Positions 34,798 through 45,038 of a stretch of DNA of 64,000 bases are shown here, piece by piece. The notes beneath the pieces are model-generated. The model was not told the origin of the DNA and ran no database searches. It worked only from the letters and a program-made list of their open reading frames with translations. Location: the NCBI RefSeq assembly GCF_021300655.1, contig NZ_JAJTNB010000006.1, positions 1 through 64,000 on the forward strand, written 5' to 3'. A program made the translations under genes and the position numbers. Origin of the DNA: Helicobacter kayseriensis (GTDB lineage: Bacteria > Campylobacterota > Campylobacteria > Campylobacterales > Helicobacteraceae). The number at the start of each line of letters is the position of its first letter. The first letter of the stretch is position 1.

Positions 34798-37700
34798 AAT
34801 CTCCAGCTAACTCCTATATTGCCACTGATTCCAAAATATCCCCATTGGCTTGCACTTAAAGATGCCAAAAGAGAATAATCAATGCTCCAAACCTCATTGA
34901 ATCGATAGTTGCCGTTATAGCTTAGCTCAATCCATGATTGTTGAAGATCAGTTTGTGTGAGAGGAGAGGGGAGAGGAATAATGCCAAAATAAATAGGTCT
35001 ATCTTGGGGATAGATGAAGTTGTGTTTAAATAAAACAGAGATGATGTTTTGTGTAGATTGTGTGAGAATGTTGTATTCGATTCCAAGATTGAGGGTGGGA
35101 ATCACGGAATTGAGTTCTCCATAAGAAATCCACTCAAATGCTCCTTGAGGAATATGATAGTAGCTGATTTCTATCCCTCCTACAGGCTTAAGGAAGTGTT
35201 TTAATTTGTTTTGATTGAAAGCAAAGGCGTATTTATAGAGTGCCTGTAATTGCAGAGCATAAGTATTTTGAGAATGTTTAATAGGAGAAGATGAAAGATA
35301 AGAATCCTGCAAGATCAATTCTTCTTGCAAAACTCCTCCATATAAATAGGCTAGGATCTCGTGTCCTTGATAATGGTATTGAATCCCAGATCCGATAAAA
35401 GTCGCATTTCCGCTTTCTTGAAGTTTGTTTTGCTTAAATTCTGTATAGGCATAATGCAAAGATGCTCCAAAACTCAAGAACTCTTGAGTTGTTGCAATAG
35501 GAAGATAGTCATATCCTCCACTGACTCCAGCATTGAAATATTGTCCTCCTAGAAAGAAATAGCTTCCTTGAGGGGTGATCCAAAGATTATGTTTTTGAGA
35601 TGAGGTTAAAGAGGATGTTTGATGGAAAAGATTGATTTCAAGCTGCTTATTTGTTGAAGCAAAGTCGCTTTTAGCCATAGAAGGAAGATCTATAAGATTG
35701 AGGGCTAAGCGCGGTTTTGCTTTTTGGGTTTGTGAAGAGGTGAGATTACTCCCCGCTTTTGCATTGAGAGCCAAAAGGCTATTGCGATAGAGGTTGAATG
35801 AGGTGATATTATTGAGTAATCTTGAGGTGATGACTATCCCCTCTCTTGCGATATTTTCTGCGCTTTGAGTGTGAGAAGAAGAAAAATCTGTAAGCTCATG
35901 ATTGCCTTGCAAGGATTCAAAAATCATACGATCAAGATCGACTTCATAATATTTTTGATCATTTGTTAGGTTGTTTGCCATGATGGCCTCAAGCATTGGA
36001 CGATTATCCCCAATTGCTTCTAAGACAGATTGGAGTTTTTGGTCGGCAAGATCTGAATCTTTTTCTTGAATGATTCCTAAAATATAGTTTTCAAACCAAT
36101 CATATTGTGGAAGAGGGGAGCTTTGTGTCTTTTGGAAAATCAAGCCAATGCTATGATCTTGATTGAAAGTGTTTGGAGTGAGGAATTTTGGAAGAGCAAA
36201 ATCATCGGAAGCAGAGCTAAAGATGACGATATCTTTGTGCTCTCTTTGATCTTGAATGACTTGATCTGATAGGATGAGTGAGTAGGGAGTGTTGTAGGTG
36301 AGATCTTTTAGTGAAGTTGTTGCAAAATCAAAGTAAAGCTTTGTTTGGGTAGAGAGATTGAGAATTCCACCTTTGAGCTTTAGGGCTGAGTGAAGGTTTG
36401 TAAAAAGAATTGAGCTTTGATTGTTTTGAGTCTCTTGCAATGGGGCAATTGTAAGATTTCCTCGCACAATAGAGCTTTGTTGATGAAGGGAGAGGTGCTC
36501 AATTGTGAAATTTGCATAAGAGTTTGATGTCTCAAGAGATGAAGTAGTGGGAAGTGTGTCAAAAATGACTTGATTCTCTCCATATAGGGAAATATATTTA
36601 ACCTTAAATTCTGAGCTTGGATCAAGCTTAACTTGATAGCTCACGGGTGTAAGAATAAAGGGATTTTGAAGTCCTTTTTCTCCATCAAGAAGAAACAGGG
36701 CTTGTATCTCTTGTGCTTTTGAGCGATCAAAGCCTTGAAAAGATCCAAAGCGTATAGGATTGGTTGAGGTATTTTGGATAGAGATTGTTGTGTTATTTTC
36801 CCCAATTATATTTCCCTCAAAATAAAAAGATTGATCTTTTTGATTGATTCCTTTGGAAAGCTTTTGTTTGAACGAGTATCGCGTATATTGTCCAGCCATA
36901 GAATAGCTTGTGTTTTCTCCATCATAGGCATCGATATAAAGCTCCTCTCTTCCACCAAAGAAAACTTGTGTATCTTTGGCATAGAGGTTTGTGAGCAAAA
37001 TTGCATCGCGACCTAAAATGAAGGTCGAATCATTTTTGTCTTTAAAAATATCAATTTGATTCAAAATAAAAAATCGCTTTTCCCAATCTTGTTGAGTAAT
37101 GCGTGTAGGTGTAGAATAGATATCATCTCCTGTGATTGATGAGATTTGTTGTGCTGTTCCATAGGGAAGATAGGCGTGGATGACTGGGTGACCTTGCAAG
37201 ACAAGTTTTCCATTGATGTGTTTGATCCCTCCATCCGGATTGAGGATATTTCCATCAAATGCCAAAAGATTCTCGCCATACCCTAAACAAAACTCTGGAG
37301 AACTCGTGCATTTGTCTTGGCTTTCTCCATCTTTGAAAATAAGAATATTGTTGCCAATATTTCCATGATAGAGAAACTCTCCAGATCCAGGGATGAGTAT
37401 ATCAAAGGCGTTGAGCATTTGTTTTTTAATAGTGATTTTTGCTTGCTTGCTTCCGGTGTTGATGAGATTGGCTCCATTATCTGAGGCATTGATTGTATTG
37501 AAAGTAAGATCATTTCCCTTGATATCTAGTGTTCCCCCGCGAAATGCAAAGAAAAATTTATCTGTATCCAAAGCCTCTCCTTTTCCCTCTGTGAGTTCTA
37601 AAGTAGGTCTTCCACTCACAAGAATAATATGTTCAAATGTTGGTTTGGAAGTATCGTTTGGATTTAAAATCACCTTTCCTTCTCCCAAATTGAGCCATCC

Positions 37701-38897
37701 TCCATTGAATACCTCTACGCTTAATGTCCCCTCTCCAATTTTGTGCAAAGAATCAGGTGCGGAGAGATAACTTCCTCCAGGACGATTGTTGTTTGGGTCT
37801 TTGATCCCTGCTACTCCTTTGATGCGCCAATGGACAATTGTGTTTTTGTCGATATGAAGACCCCCTCCCTTCCAAGAATAAGGAGAGCTGTTTCCATCAA
37901 GAGGAGAGGTGATGATATAGCTTTGATGAGAATCAAAATAGATTCCACCATGTCCTTGATCGATATTAGAGGTTAAGGTAATTCTTCCACCACCTTTTAG
38001 GACGATATCTTTGTTTTTGGAAGCATTATTTGTAGCTGAAAGTTTGGAGGGGGCTAGAATGTTTTGATCTTCCCATAGTACAGAGGATCCATTGAGTGCA
38101 ATAGTCGGATTTGTATTGCGATCAATGAGTTCATCTAGAAAACTTTGGCGATATACTGCATAATAAGATTCTGTAGAGAGATTAGCGCGACTTGCAGAGC
38201 CCACAATATACCACTTTTGATTTTGATTGTCATAAACCCATAGTGGAGATCCGCTATCTCCTTTGGTTACAGGATTTGGGAGAACAGAGGCTTTGCTTGT
38301 CATAATTTTAATGAAATTATCTTGATTGATGATTTTGTCGTAGTGTTGCATTCCTCCTGTTCTAATCCCTGAATTTTGAATCTTTTCCAAGGTTCCATCA
38401 GGTTTGCGATACATAGCAGTTCCTGCGCCACTGCGGAAATAATGTGTGAATCGATCACGATCTGCAAGAAGATCATTTTCTCTAGAAATCTCTAAATAAT
38501 CAGCCTTAACTGCAGCTGTGATGAATTTGCTATAGCGTACATATGAGAGGTCTCCTTGGGTTAGTTCTTTTTCGTTGAAGTCTACCTCTGTATATTTTTC
38601 ACCAAAGAAGAAGGCATTTTCAAGGCGAGTATGAGTAGCAGTATAAACATAAGATCCTCCCATAAAGGTCATAATGCCTGATTGGCTATCGACTTTCCCA
38701 ACTAAGTCGGGCATAGGAACAGGGATAAGATGAGCTGTTTTGTTTTTTTCTATGATGGATAAATTTGTAGCTTGGGGAGTAAATTTTCCTCTATTTTGAC
38801 CAAAGTCTAAATAGTCTTGATAGCTAAAATTATAATCAGCAATATTGGCAAGTGCGCATGATGCAAAAATACTGATGAGAGAAGATATTTTTTTCAT
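34794..38897 (-). CDS. S6-family serine protease autotransporter
   Basis: A 1367-residue type Va secreted protein. After a signal peptide (MKKISSLISIFASCALA) the passenger begins with a peptidase S6 domain (about 25-300). Its triad is probably His89 (YTATH), Asp116 (QGDLSYVRYSKF) and Ser215 (TKGDSGSPLW), as in IgA1 proteases and SPATE toxins. A long beta-helix rich in Gly, Asn and repeated strand-turns follows (about 300-1080). A translocator barrel of roughly 280 residues ends GVSWRF. AAGGAG precedes ATG 38897; an in-frame extension to 38981 lacks a signal. It is a monocistronic gene opposite napA. Host target unknown; it may cleave mucin, IgA or cytoskeletal proteins. Confidence 0.88.
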   Translation of the reverse strand: MKKISSLISIFASCALANIADYNFSYQDYLDFGQNRGKFTPQATNLSIIEKNKTAHLIPVPMPDLVGKVDSQSGIMTFMGGSYVYTATHTRLENAFFFGEKYTEVDFNEKELTQGDLSYVRYSKFITAAVKADYLEISRENDLLADRDRFTHYFRSGAGTAMYRKPDGTLEKIQNSGIRTGGMQHYDKIINQDNFIKIMTSKASVLPNPVTKGDSGSPLWVYDNQNQKWYIVGSASRANLSTESYYAVYRQSFLDELIDRNTNPTIALNGSSVLWEDQNILAPSKLSATNNASKNKDIVLKGGGRITLTSNIDQGHGGIYFDSHQSYIITSPLDGNSSPYSWKGGGLHIDKNTIVHWRIKGVAGIKDPNNNRPGGSYLSAPDSLHKIGEGTLSVEVFNGGWLNLGEGKVILNPNDTSKPTFEHIILVSGRPTLELTEGKGEALDTDKFFFAFRGGTLDIKGNDLTFNTINASDNGANLINTGSKQAKITIKKQMLNAFDILIPGSGEFLYHGNIGNNILIFKDGESQDKCTSSPEFCLGYGENLLAFDGNILNPDGGIKHINGKLVLQGHPVIHAYLPYGTAQQISSITGDDIYSTPTRITQQDWEKRFFILNQIDIFKDKNDSTFILGRDAILLTNLYAKDTQVFFGGREELYIDAYDGENTSYSMAGQYTRYSFKQKLSKGINQKDQSFYFEGNIIGENNTTISIQNTSTNPIRFGSFQGFDRSKAQEIQALFLLDGEKGLQNPFILTPVSYQVKLDPSSEFKVKYISLYGENQVIFDTLPTTSSLETSNSYANFTIEHLSLHQQSSIVRGNLTIAPLQETQNNQSSILFTNLHSALKLKGGILNLSTQTKLYFDFATTSLKDLTYNTPYSLILSDQVIQDQREHKDIVIFSSASDDFALPKFLTPNTFNQDHSIGLIFQKTQSSPLPQYDWFENYILGIIQEKDSDLADQKLQSVLEAIGDNRPMLEAIMANNLTNDQKYYEVDLDRMIFESLQGNHELTDFSSSHTQSAENIAREGIVITSRLLNNITSFNLYRNSLLALNAKAGSNLTSSQTQKAKPRLALNLIDLPSMAKSDFASTNKQLEINLFHQTSSLTSSQKHNLWITPQGSYFFLGGQYFNAGVSGGYDYLPIATTQEFLSFGASLHYAYTEFKQNKLQESGNATFIGSGIQYHYQGHEILAYLYGGVLQEELILQDSYLSSSPIKHSQNTYALQLQALYKYAFAFNQNKLKHFLKPVGGIEISYYHIPQGAFEWISYGELNSVIPTLNLGIEYNILTQSTQNIISVLFKHNFIYPQDRPIYFGIIPLPSPLTQTDLQQSWIELSYNGNYRFNEVWSIDYSLLASLSASQWGYFGISGNIGVSWRF

Positions 38898-39085
38898 CGA
38901 AATACTCCTTGAGTTTTTAATGTTGTTTTGGCTTCTAAAAGATTGTGAGTGTCGTATGTTTTTGTGATGAGATAGTAGCATTTTTGGTCTAGAGGGCGCA
39001 AGTTGATAAAGCGTGTTTTGGAGTTATATATTTATTTATATAGTGGTGTGTGGTGTATCCAAAAATGTTCTAGTGGGATTTGGAA

Positions 39086-39121
39086 TATAATTTTGATGAC
39101 TTGCTTGATTGGCACAATCAA
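39086..39121 (+). promoter_or_regulatory. nap promoter -10 box and adjacent inverted repeat
   Basis: TATAAT at 39086-39091 is a good -10, 63 bases before napA. Directly downstream, TTGATTG-GCA-CAATCAA (39105-39121) is a perfect 7-bp inverted repeat spanning about +8 to +24. Its arms resemble FNR half-sites, TTGAT and ATCAA, but are 7 rather than 4 bases apart. It could be a repressor site or an RNA hairpin in the leader. Confidence 0.5.
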
Positions 39122-39154
39122 TTAAGTTTTCAATCTTACTTAGGAAGGAAAAAT

Positions 39155-41968
39155 ATGCAAGAGAGATTAGATCGTCGTGATTTTTTAAAAAGCTCAGCTG
39201 TAATGAGTGCGGCTTTGAGTGTTGGGGTGGGAATCCCTCAAAGTCTTGAAGCAAAGGCAAAACAAGGAGAAAATGATTGGAGATGGGATAAGGCAACATG
39301 TCGATTCTGTGGAACAGGATGCGGAATCATGGTTGCTACAAAGAATAACAAAATTGTTGCAGTTAAGGGTGATCCAGAAGCGCCTGTCAATAAGGGAATT
39401 AACTGCATCAAGGGATATTTCTGTGCCAAGATTATGTATGCTCAGGATCGCTTAGTTCAACCCCTTTTGCGTGTCAATAATAAAGGAGAGTTTGATAAGA
39501 AGGGTAAATTTGCTCCTGTAAGCTGGAAAAAAGCTTTTGATGTGATGGAAGAACAATTTAAAAAAGTTTATAACCAATATGGCCCTACAGCAACAATGGT
39601 CTTTGGATCAGGTCAATATACGATTCCTGAGGGATATGCTGCTGTAAAGCTTTTTAAGGGAGGCTTGAGAAGCAACAATATTGATCCTAATGCAAGACAT
39701 TGTATGGCAAGTGCTGTTGTGGGCTTTATGCAAACTTTTGGAATCGATGAGCCTGCGGGATGCTATAACGATATTGAGCTTACAGATACGATCGTTACTT
39801 GGGGAGCAAATATGGCAGAAATGCATCCAATCCTCTGGAGCAGGGTTACAGATCATAAGCTAACCAATAAAGAAAAAGTTAAGATTGTCAATCTCACAAC
39901 TTATCGAAATAGAACTTCAGACATTGCTGATATTGAGATTATTTTTAGACCTCAAACAGATCTAGCGATTTGGAATTATATTGCTAGAGAGATTGTATAT
40001 AACAATCCAAGTGCGATTGATTGGGATTTTGTGAAAAAGCATTGTGTTTTCACAACAGGATTTGTCAATATCGGCTATGGTTTAAGAAATGATCCTAATT
40101 CTCCATATGTTTCAAAGAGTGAAAAGGATATTGTCGCCAAAGAGGTATCTAAAAAGCTAAGCGATCAAGAAGGGATCACTCTTCAATATCTTGGCTTAAA
40201 AGCAGGTGATGATCTTAAAATGGATAATGCGGGTAAAGCTGGAGCAAACTGGGAAATCAGCTTTGAAGAATTCAAAAAGGGACTAGAGCCTTATACACTT
40301 GATTTTGTGGCAAAGCTTGCTAAGGGTGATGAGGAAGAAGATTTAGAAGAATTTAAGAAAAAACTTCAAAGTCTTGCAAATTATTACATTGAAAAAAATC
40401 GCAAGGTTGTTAGTTTCTGGACTATGGGAATGAATCAGCACCAAAGAGGAAGCTGGGTCAATGAGCAAAGCTATATGGTGCATATGCTTTTGGGAAAACA
40501 AAGTCAGCCAGGAAGTGGGGCTTTCTCTTTGACTGGTCAGCCTAGTGCATGTGGAACTGCAAGAGAGGTGGGTGTTTTCTGTCATAGATTGCCTGCAGAT
40601 ATGGTGGTAGATAATCCAAAACATCGAGAAGTGACAGAAAAGATTTGGAAACTTCCTAGTGGGACATTGAATGGAAAAGTTGGTGCGCATTATTTAAATG
40701 CAATGCGTCAAATCGAAGAAGGAAAAATCAAATGGATTTGGGTTGCGGTCAATAACCCATGGCAAAACACAGCCAATCTCAATCACTGGCTCAAAGCTGC
40801 GCGCGAAATGGATAACTTCATCGTGACAAGTGATTGCTATCCTGGAATCAGTGCAAAAGTGGCAGATTTGATTTTGCCAAGCGCGATGATGTATGAAAAA
40901 TGGGGAGCTTATGGAAATGCTGAGAGAAGAAGTCAGCATTGGAGACAACAAGTTGTAGCTCCTGGGGAAGCGATGCCTGATATTTGGCAAATGATGGAGT
41001 TTGCAAAACGCTTCACGATTAAGGAAACTTGGGGCAAAGATTTCCCAGATCTTGAGATGAAATCCACACTTGAAGAAGCCAAGAAAATGGGCTACAAAGA
41101 AAGCGATACGCTCTATGATGTGTTGTTTGCCAATAAAGAAGCCAAAACCTTTGCTTATGGCAAAGACAAGGTTACAAAAGGCTTTGACAATACAGAAGTA
41201 TTGGGAGATTTTAGAAAGGTTAAGGGGGGAGATGGCAAGGAATATAAGGGATGTGGCTTCTTTATCCAAAAGTATCTTTGGGAGGATTATCGTAAGTTTG
41301 GAACAGGACATGGACATGATCTAGCTCCTTTTGATGTTTATCATTATGTAAGAGGTTTGAGATGGCCTGTTGTTGAAGACAAAAAAGAAAAACTTGGTTG
41401 GAAAGAAACATTGTGGAGATTCAATGCCGAATATGATCCTTATGCAAAAAAATATGCAAAAGCAGGGGAAAAATATGCATTTTATGGGCATAAGGGAGCT
41501 TCTATTCCCAAAGGAGATTTAAAAGCTCCAAGTGCTGAAAAAGTAAGTATTGATAATCGAGCAAAGATTTTCTTACGTCCTTATATGGATCCTTGCGAAA
41601 TGCCCAATGATGAATATCCAATGTGGCTTTGCACAGGTCGTGTTTTGGAGCATTGGCATAGTGGAACAATGACGATGCGTGTGCCAGAACTCTACAAAGC
41701 TGTGCCTGAAGCGATGTGCTATATGAATCCAAAAGATGCGCAAGCCAAGGGACTAAATCAGGGTGATACGATTTGGATTGAAAGCCGAAGAGGGAAGGTA
41801 AAAGCAAGAATTGATGTTCGTGGAAGAAATAAGCCTCCAAAAGGTTTGATTTATGTTCCATGGTTTGATGAAAATGTATTGATCAATAAAGTTTGCCTTG
41901 ATTCAACTTGTCCTCTTTCAAAGCAAACAGACTATAAGAAATGTGCTGTAAAAATTTATAAGGCTTAA
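39155..41968 (+). CDS. napA: periplasmic nitrate reductase catalytic subunit NapA
   Basis: NapA reduces nitrate to nitrite at a Mo-bis-MGD site with one [4Fe-4S] cluster. The 937 residues begin with a Tat signal ([19 protein letters not shown]). [12 protein letters not shown] and the later CIKGYFC bind the cluster. [10 protein letters not shown] holds the molybdenum Cys. The insertion of about 100 residues in the middle is typical of epsilon NapA. ATG 39155 has AGGAAGGAA upstream; an in-frame start at 39080 lies before the -10 box. First gene of napAGHBFD. Confidence 0.97.
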   Translation: MQERLDRRDFLKSSAVMSAALSVGVGIPQSLEAKAKQGENDWRWDKATCRFCGTGCGIMVATKNNKIVAVKGDPEAPVNKGINCIKGYFCAKIMYAQDRLVQPLLRVNNKGEFDKKGKFAPVSWKKAFDVMEEQFKKVYNQYGPTATMVFGSGQYTIPEGYAAVKLFKGGLRSNNIDPNARHCMASAVVGFMQTFGIDEPAGCYNDIELTDTIVTWGANMAEMHPILWSRVTDHKLTNKEKVKIVNLTTYRNRTSDIADIEIIFRPQTDLAIWNYIAREIVYNNPSAIDWDFVKKHCVFTTGFVNIGYGLRNDPNSPYVSKSEKDIVAKEVSKKLSDQEGITLQYLGLKAGDDLKMDNAGKAGANWEISFEEFKKGLEPYTLDFVAKLAKGDEEEDLEEFKKKLQSLANYYIEKNRKVVSFWTMGMNQHQRGSWVNEQSYMVHMLLGKQSQPGSGAFSLTGQPSACGTAREVGVFCHRLPADMVVDNPKHREVTEKIWKLPSGTLNGKVGAHYLNAMRQIEEGKIKWIWVAVNNPWQNTANLNHWLKAAREMDNFIVTSDCYPGISAKVADLILPSAMMYEKWGAYGNAERRSQHWRQQVVAPGEAMPDIWQMMEFAKRFTIKETWGKDFPDLEMKSTLEEAKKMGYKESDTLYDVLFANKEAKTFAYGKDKVTKGFDNTEVLGDFRKVKGGDGKEYKGCGFFIQKYLWEDYRKFGTGHGHDLAPFDVYHYVRGLRWPVVEDKKEKLGWKETLWRFNAEYDPYAKKYAKAGEKYAFYGHKGASIPKGDLKAPSAEKVSIDNRAKIFLRPYMDPCEMPNDEYPMWLCTGRVLEHWHSGTMTMRVPELYKAVPEAMCYMNPKDAQAKGLNQGDTIWIESRRGKVKARIDVRGRNKPPKGLIYVPWFDENVLINKVCLDSTCPLSKQTDYKKCAVKIYKA

Positions 41969-41970
41969 AG

Positions 41971-42735
41971 ATGCAAAAAGGCTTTGATCCTGCTCGAAGA
42001 CAGACGATTCTCAAGTGGATTGGGAGTGCTGGACTTTTAGGTGCAGGAGCTATGGTTTGGAGCACACACTTGCAGGGCAAGAAAAACGATCTTGCTTTGC
42101 GACCACCAGGTGCGGATGAAAGCTTTTTGTCATCTTGCATACGCTGTGGTTTGTGTGTGGAATCTTGTCCCTATCTCACCCTTAAGCTCGCTCCTTTTGG
42201 AAGTGGGATTGAGGCAGGGACGCCTTATTTTGAGCCTCGCAAGATCCCCTGTTATATGTGCAAAGACATTCCTTGTGCTGTTGCTTGTCCAACTCATGCT
42301 TTGGATGTGAGAAGATTGCTTGATAGTCAGGGAAATCCTGATATCAATCGATCTAGGATGGGGGTAGCTGTGGTGGATACGACGCATTGTATTGCCTATG
42401 GTGGGATACAGTGTGATGCGTGTTATAGAGCGTGTCCTTTGATTGATGAGGCGATTGTGTTGGAATACCGACACAATACTTTCACAAATGAGCACGCACA
42501 AATGTTGCCTATCGTCAATGCAGAGATTTGCACAGGATGTGGAATGTGTGAAAAGGCGTGTGTTACACAAGAGCCCACAATCAGAGTCCTTCCAAGAGAG
42601 AAAGTCTTAGGAAAGGTGGGAGAGCACTATATCCGAAGCTGGAAAGAGGGAGATGAGAAGAGGATGAATGAGCGTATCAATTCATCTACTCCCAGAAAAG
42701 ATGCTCTTGAATATCTCAATGATGGAGGGTTCTAA
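41971..42735 (+). CDS. napG: ferredoxin-type protein NapG
   Basis: NapG is a periplasmic Fe-S protein that, with NapH, passes electrons from menaquinol to NapA/B. The 254 residues have a Tat-like signal (ARRQTILKWIGSAGLLGAG) and four ferredoxin motifs: CIRCGLCVESCP, CYMCKDIPCAVACP, CDACYRACP and CTGCGMCEKAC. Starts two bases after napA. No napC gene is present, so NapGH is the likely quinol oxidation route, as in Wolinella and Campylobacter. Confidence 0.95.
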   Translation: MQKGFDPARRQTILKWIGSAGLLGAGAMVWSTHLQGKKNDLALRPPGADESFLSSCIRCGLCVESCPYLTLKLAPFGSGIEAGTPYFEPRKIPCYMCKDIPCAVACPTHALDVRRLLDSQGNPDINRSRMGVAVVDTTHCIAYGGIQCDACYRACPLIDEAIVLEYRHNTFTNEHAQMLPIVNAEICTGCGMCEKACVTQEPTIRVLPREKVLGKVGEHYIRSWKEGDEKRMNERINSSTPRKDALEYLNDGGF

Positions 42736-42736
42736 G

Positions 42737-43636
42737 ATGAGAGCTTTGTGGAAGAATAAATTTTTGATTCTTAGACGCTTAGTGCAGGTTGGAATCTTGG
42801 GGCTTTTTATCCTTGGAAATTATGCAGTTTTGGAATTGCGAAATCATCAAGAAGAAAAAAAGCAATGGGTGCAAAATATATATAATCAAGAGGTGAAGGG
42901 AAGCATATTGAGCAAGGAGAATCTTAGCTCTGTGTTGAGTGGAGATTTGAGTTTTTCAAAAGTGTTTGGTGTGATTCCTTTGAGCGATCCTTTTGCGACT
43001 TTGCAACTTTTTGTCGCTGGAGGGGTTGTTGCTGTTGATTTATGGCTTGGATTCTTGATTGTTGTGGGATTTTATGGAATCTTTGCGGGAAGAGCATATT
43101 GTGCATATGTGTGTCCAATCAATTTGGTGAGTGATTTTGCATCATTATTGCGTCGCAAGCTTGGGCTTAATGCCCTTAAGGGTGTCAATATACCAAGAGG
43201 GTTGAAATATGGTGTGCTTGTGTTGGCGTTGATACTTTCAGCAATCTTTGCAATTCCTGCTTTTGAGAGCATCAATCCTGTTTCTGCACTTCATCGTGGA
43301 GTGGTTTTTGGGATGGGCTTTGGAATCTTGGGCGTTGCTTTGATTTTTTTATTTGATTTGTTTGTACTTAAAAATGGTTTTTGTGGCCATATTTGTCCTA
43401 TCGGAGCGACATTCTCTTTGATTGGAAAATTTTCTTTGTTGCGTATTAAGCATAATGCTTCAAATTGCACAAAATGTATGGAGTGCATTAAGATCTGCCC
43501 AGAGCCTCAGGTGCTTGATATGATTGGCAAAGAATCTGTTCAAGTCAAACAGATGGCTTGCTTGAGATGTGGAAGATGTGTTGAGGTGTGTCAGGATGAT
43601 GCGCTTAAATTTAGTTTATTAGGAGAGAAAAAATGA
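42737..43636 (+). CDS. napH: quinol dehydrogenase ferredoxin subunit NapH
   Basis: A 299-residue membrane protein with four helices (ILGLFILGNYAVLEL, GGVVAVDLWLGFLIVVGFYG, YGVLVLALILSAIFAIP, GFGILGVALIFLFDLFVL), two CP motifs facing the cytoplasm (CAYVCP and CGHICP), and a C-terminal ferredoxin domain (CTKCMECIKICPE, CLRCGRCVEVCQDD). It oxidises menaquinol for NapG. ATG 42737 follows GGAGGG; the four-base overlap with napB shows coupling. Confidence 0.94.
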   Translation: MRALWKNKFLILRRLVQVGILGLFILGNYAVLELRNHQEEKKQWVQNIYNQEVKGSILSKENLSSVLSGDLSFSKVFGVIPLSDPFATLQLFVAGGVVAVDLWLGFLIVVGFYGIFAGRAYCAYVCPINLVSDFASLLRRKLGLNALKGVNIPRGLKYGVLVLALILSAIFAIPAFESINPVSALHRGVVFGMGFGILGVALIFLFDLFVLKNGFCGHICPIGATFSLIGKFSLLRIKHNASNCTKCMECIKICPEPQVLDMIGKESVQVKQMACLRCGRCVEVCQDDALKFSLLGEKK

Positions 43637-44148
43637 AAATGATGAATTTGTTTGTAGTAGGGGGATTATTGGTAAGTTTTGCCTTTGGTGCTAAGAGTAT
43701 CAGTGAAGATGAGATTGGGTTGAGAAGAACCCCATTGCAAAGTGAAGACAAAACAAAACTCCAAGACTTTAAATATGGTGATAAAGCGCCAGGAGAAAGT
43801 CAAGTTTTTGAAAGAGCTTATGAAAATGCTCCACCGATGATTCCTCACGATGTGGAAGGATTGACAGATTTTACTCAAGATAGCAATATGTGTTTGGATT
43901 GCCATTCTCCAGAGGTTGCTGCAGATGTGGGTGCGACACCTGTTCCAAAGTCGCATACTTATGATTTGCGACATCAGCAAGCCGTGCAAGATGGAGTGGC
44001 TGATAGTCGATGGAATTGCACACAATGTCATGCTCCACAAGCTGATCTTAAGCCTGCGGTTCAAAATAACTTCAAGCCTATCTATCGCTCAAAAGAGAGT
44101 AAAAAATCATCTAACCTTCTTGATGTGATCAATGAGGGGGTTCAGTAA
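43633..44148 (+). CDS. napB: dihaem cytochrome c subunit NapB
   Basis: The small electron-transfer subunit of periplasmic nitrate reductase. The 171 residues have a signal peptide ending SFAFGA and two haem sites, CLDCH (about 96) and CTQCH (about 134), with nearby His residues (KSHTYDLRHQQ) as distal ligands in the usual bis-His arrangement. Overlaps napH by 4 and napF by 17 bases. Confidence 0.95.
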   Translation: MKMMNLFVVGGLLVSFAFGAKSISEDEIGLRRTPLQSEDKTKLQDFKYGDKAPGESQVFERAYENAPPMIPHDVEGLTDFTQDSNMCLDCHSPEVAADVGATPVPKSHTYDLRHQQAVQDGVADSRWNCTQCHAPQADLKPAVQNNFKPIYRSKESKKSSNLLDVINEGVQ

Positions 44149-44608
44149 AAGAATCTTTGCAAGATCTCAGATCTTGCAAATGATGCCCTATCTGACTTCA
44201 GAGCTTTCTGCAATCTGTTCTTCTTGTGTCACGCATTCTTGTTTGGATTCTTGCCCTGAGAATATTATCGTCTTAACTCCTGATGGTTTTCCAACTCTTC
44301 ATTTTGAGGAGAGTGGATGTATTTTTTGCCAAAAGTGTGTTCAGGCTTGCTATCAGAGTAATGGAGAGCATGGGGGATTTGATCTATCAAAAGAAGAAGT
44401 AAATATGAGGGCAGAGATTGATCCAAATGGATGCCTTGCGTGGAATAAATCAATCTGCTTATCTTGCAAAGATATATGTCCGTGCAAGATTGAATTTATG
44501 GGGATGTTTTATCCTGAAATTGTGAGTTGTAATGGATGTGGCTTATGTTTATCAAGATGCCCCACAGAAGCAATCAGAATCAAACCATATCAAAAGGAAG
44601 AAAAATGA
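44132..44608 (+). CDS. napF: ferredoxin-type maturation protein NapF
   Basis: A 158-residue cytoplasmic Fe-S protein thought to assist NapA cofactor insertion. Cys motifs are CSSCVTHSCLDSCP (one residue longer than the usual spacing), CIFCQKCVQACYQ, CLSCKDICPCK and CNGCGLCLSRCP. Its position after napB and before napD matches Wolinella-type nap loci apart from the lack of napL. Confidence 0.9.
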   Translation: MRGFSKRIFARSQILQMMPYLTSELSAICSSCVTHSCLDSCPENIIVLTPDGFPTLHFEESGCIFCQKCVQACYQSNGEHGGFDLSKEEVNMRAEIDPNGCLAWNKSICLSCKDICPCKIEFMGMFYPEIVSCNGCGLCLSRCPTEAIRIKPYQKEEK

Positions 44609-44958
44609 ATATTTCAAGTGCAATCGTATATGCCAAAGAGGGGGTGATACAAGCCAAACAAGAGATTGAAAAAATCAAAGGATGTGAAGTGCATCTAATG
44701 GATGAGGGGAAAAGGGTGCTTATCATAAGTATTGAGGCAGAAAATATCGAAAAAGAAATGGAGATTTTGAATACAGTCGGTGCTTTGCCTAGTGTTTTGG
44801 AAGCCCATCTGCACTATAGCTATAGTGAGGAAGAGCTAGAAAAGGCAAGAGAGAATATTTCAGGTGAAATTTCTCCGATATTAGATGATGAAACGCCAGT
44901 TGAAGAGGTGCGATACAGTGGAAGTGTGTATAACCAAATGCACAACGAAACAAAGTAA
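44605..44958 (+). CDS. napD: NapA signal-peptide binding chaperone NapD
   Basis: A small cytoplasmic chaperone that binds the NapA Tat signal. The 117 residues begin MNISSAIVYAKEGVIQAKQEIEK, with a ferredoxin-like beta-alpha-beta layout as in NapD. An acidic C-terminal tail is longer than in E. coli (87 residues). ATG 44605 overlaps the napF stop (ATGA). Confidence 0.9.
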   Translation: MNISSAIVYAKEGVIQAKQEIEKIKGCEVHLMDEGKRVLIISIEAENIEKEMEILNTVGALPSVLEAHLHYSYSEEELEKARENISGEISPILDDETPVEEVRYSGSVYNQMHNETK

Positions 44959-45038
44959 TCAACTATAAATCTCCTCTTTAAAGAGCTTTGATACAATCCC
45001 CGCCCATTTAAATAGAGGAAATTAAAGAGGAGTAGAAA

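Noticed and set aside
38880-39154. The AT-rich stretch TATATATTTATTTATATA between the autotransporter and napA as an operator
   Set aside because: It is a low-complexity run in which self-complementarity is expected by chance; the TATAAT box at 39086 is the better promoter element.
40694-41317. A 207-codon ORF antisense to napA
   Set aside because: No motif and fully inside napA on the other strand; shadow reading frame.
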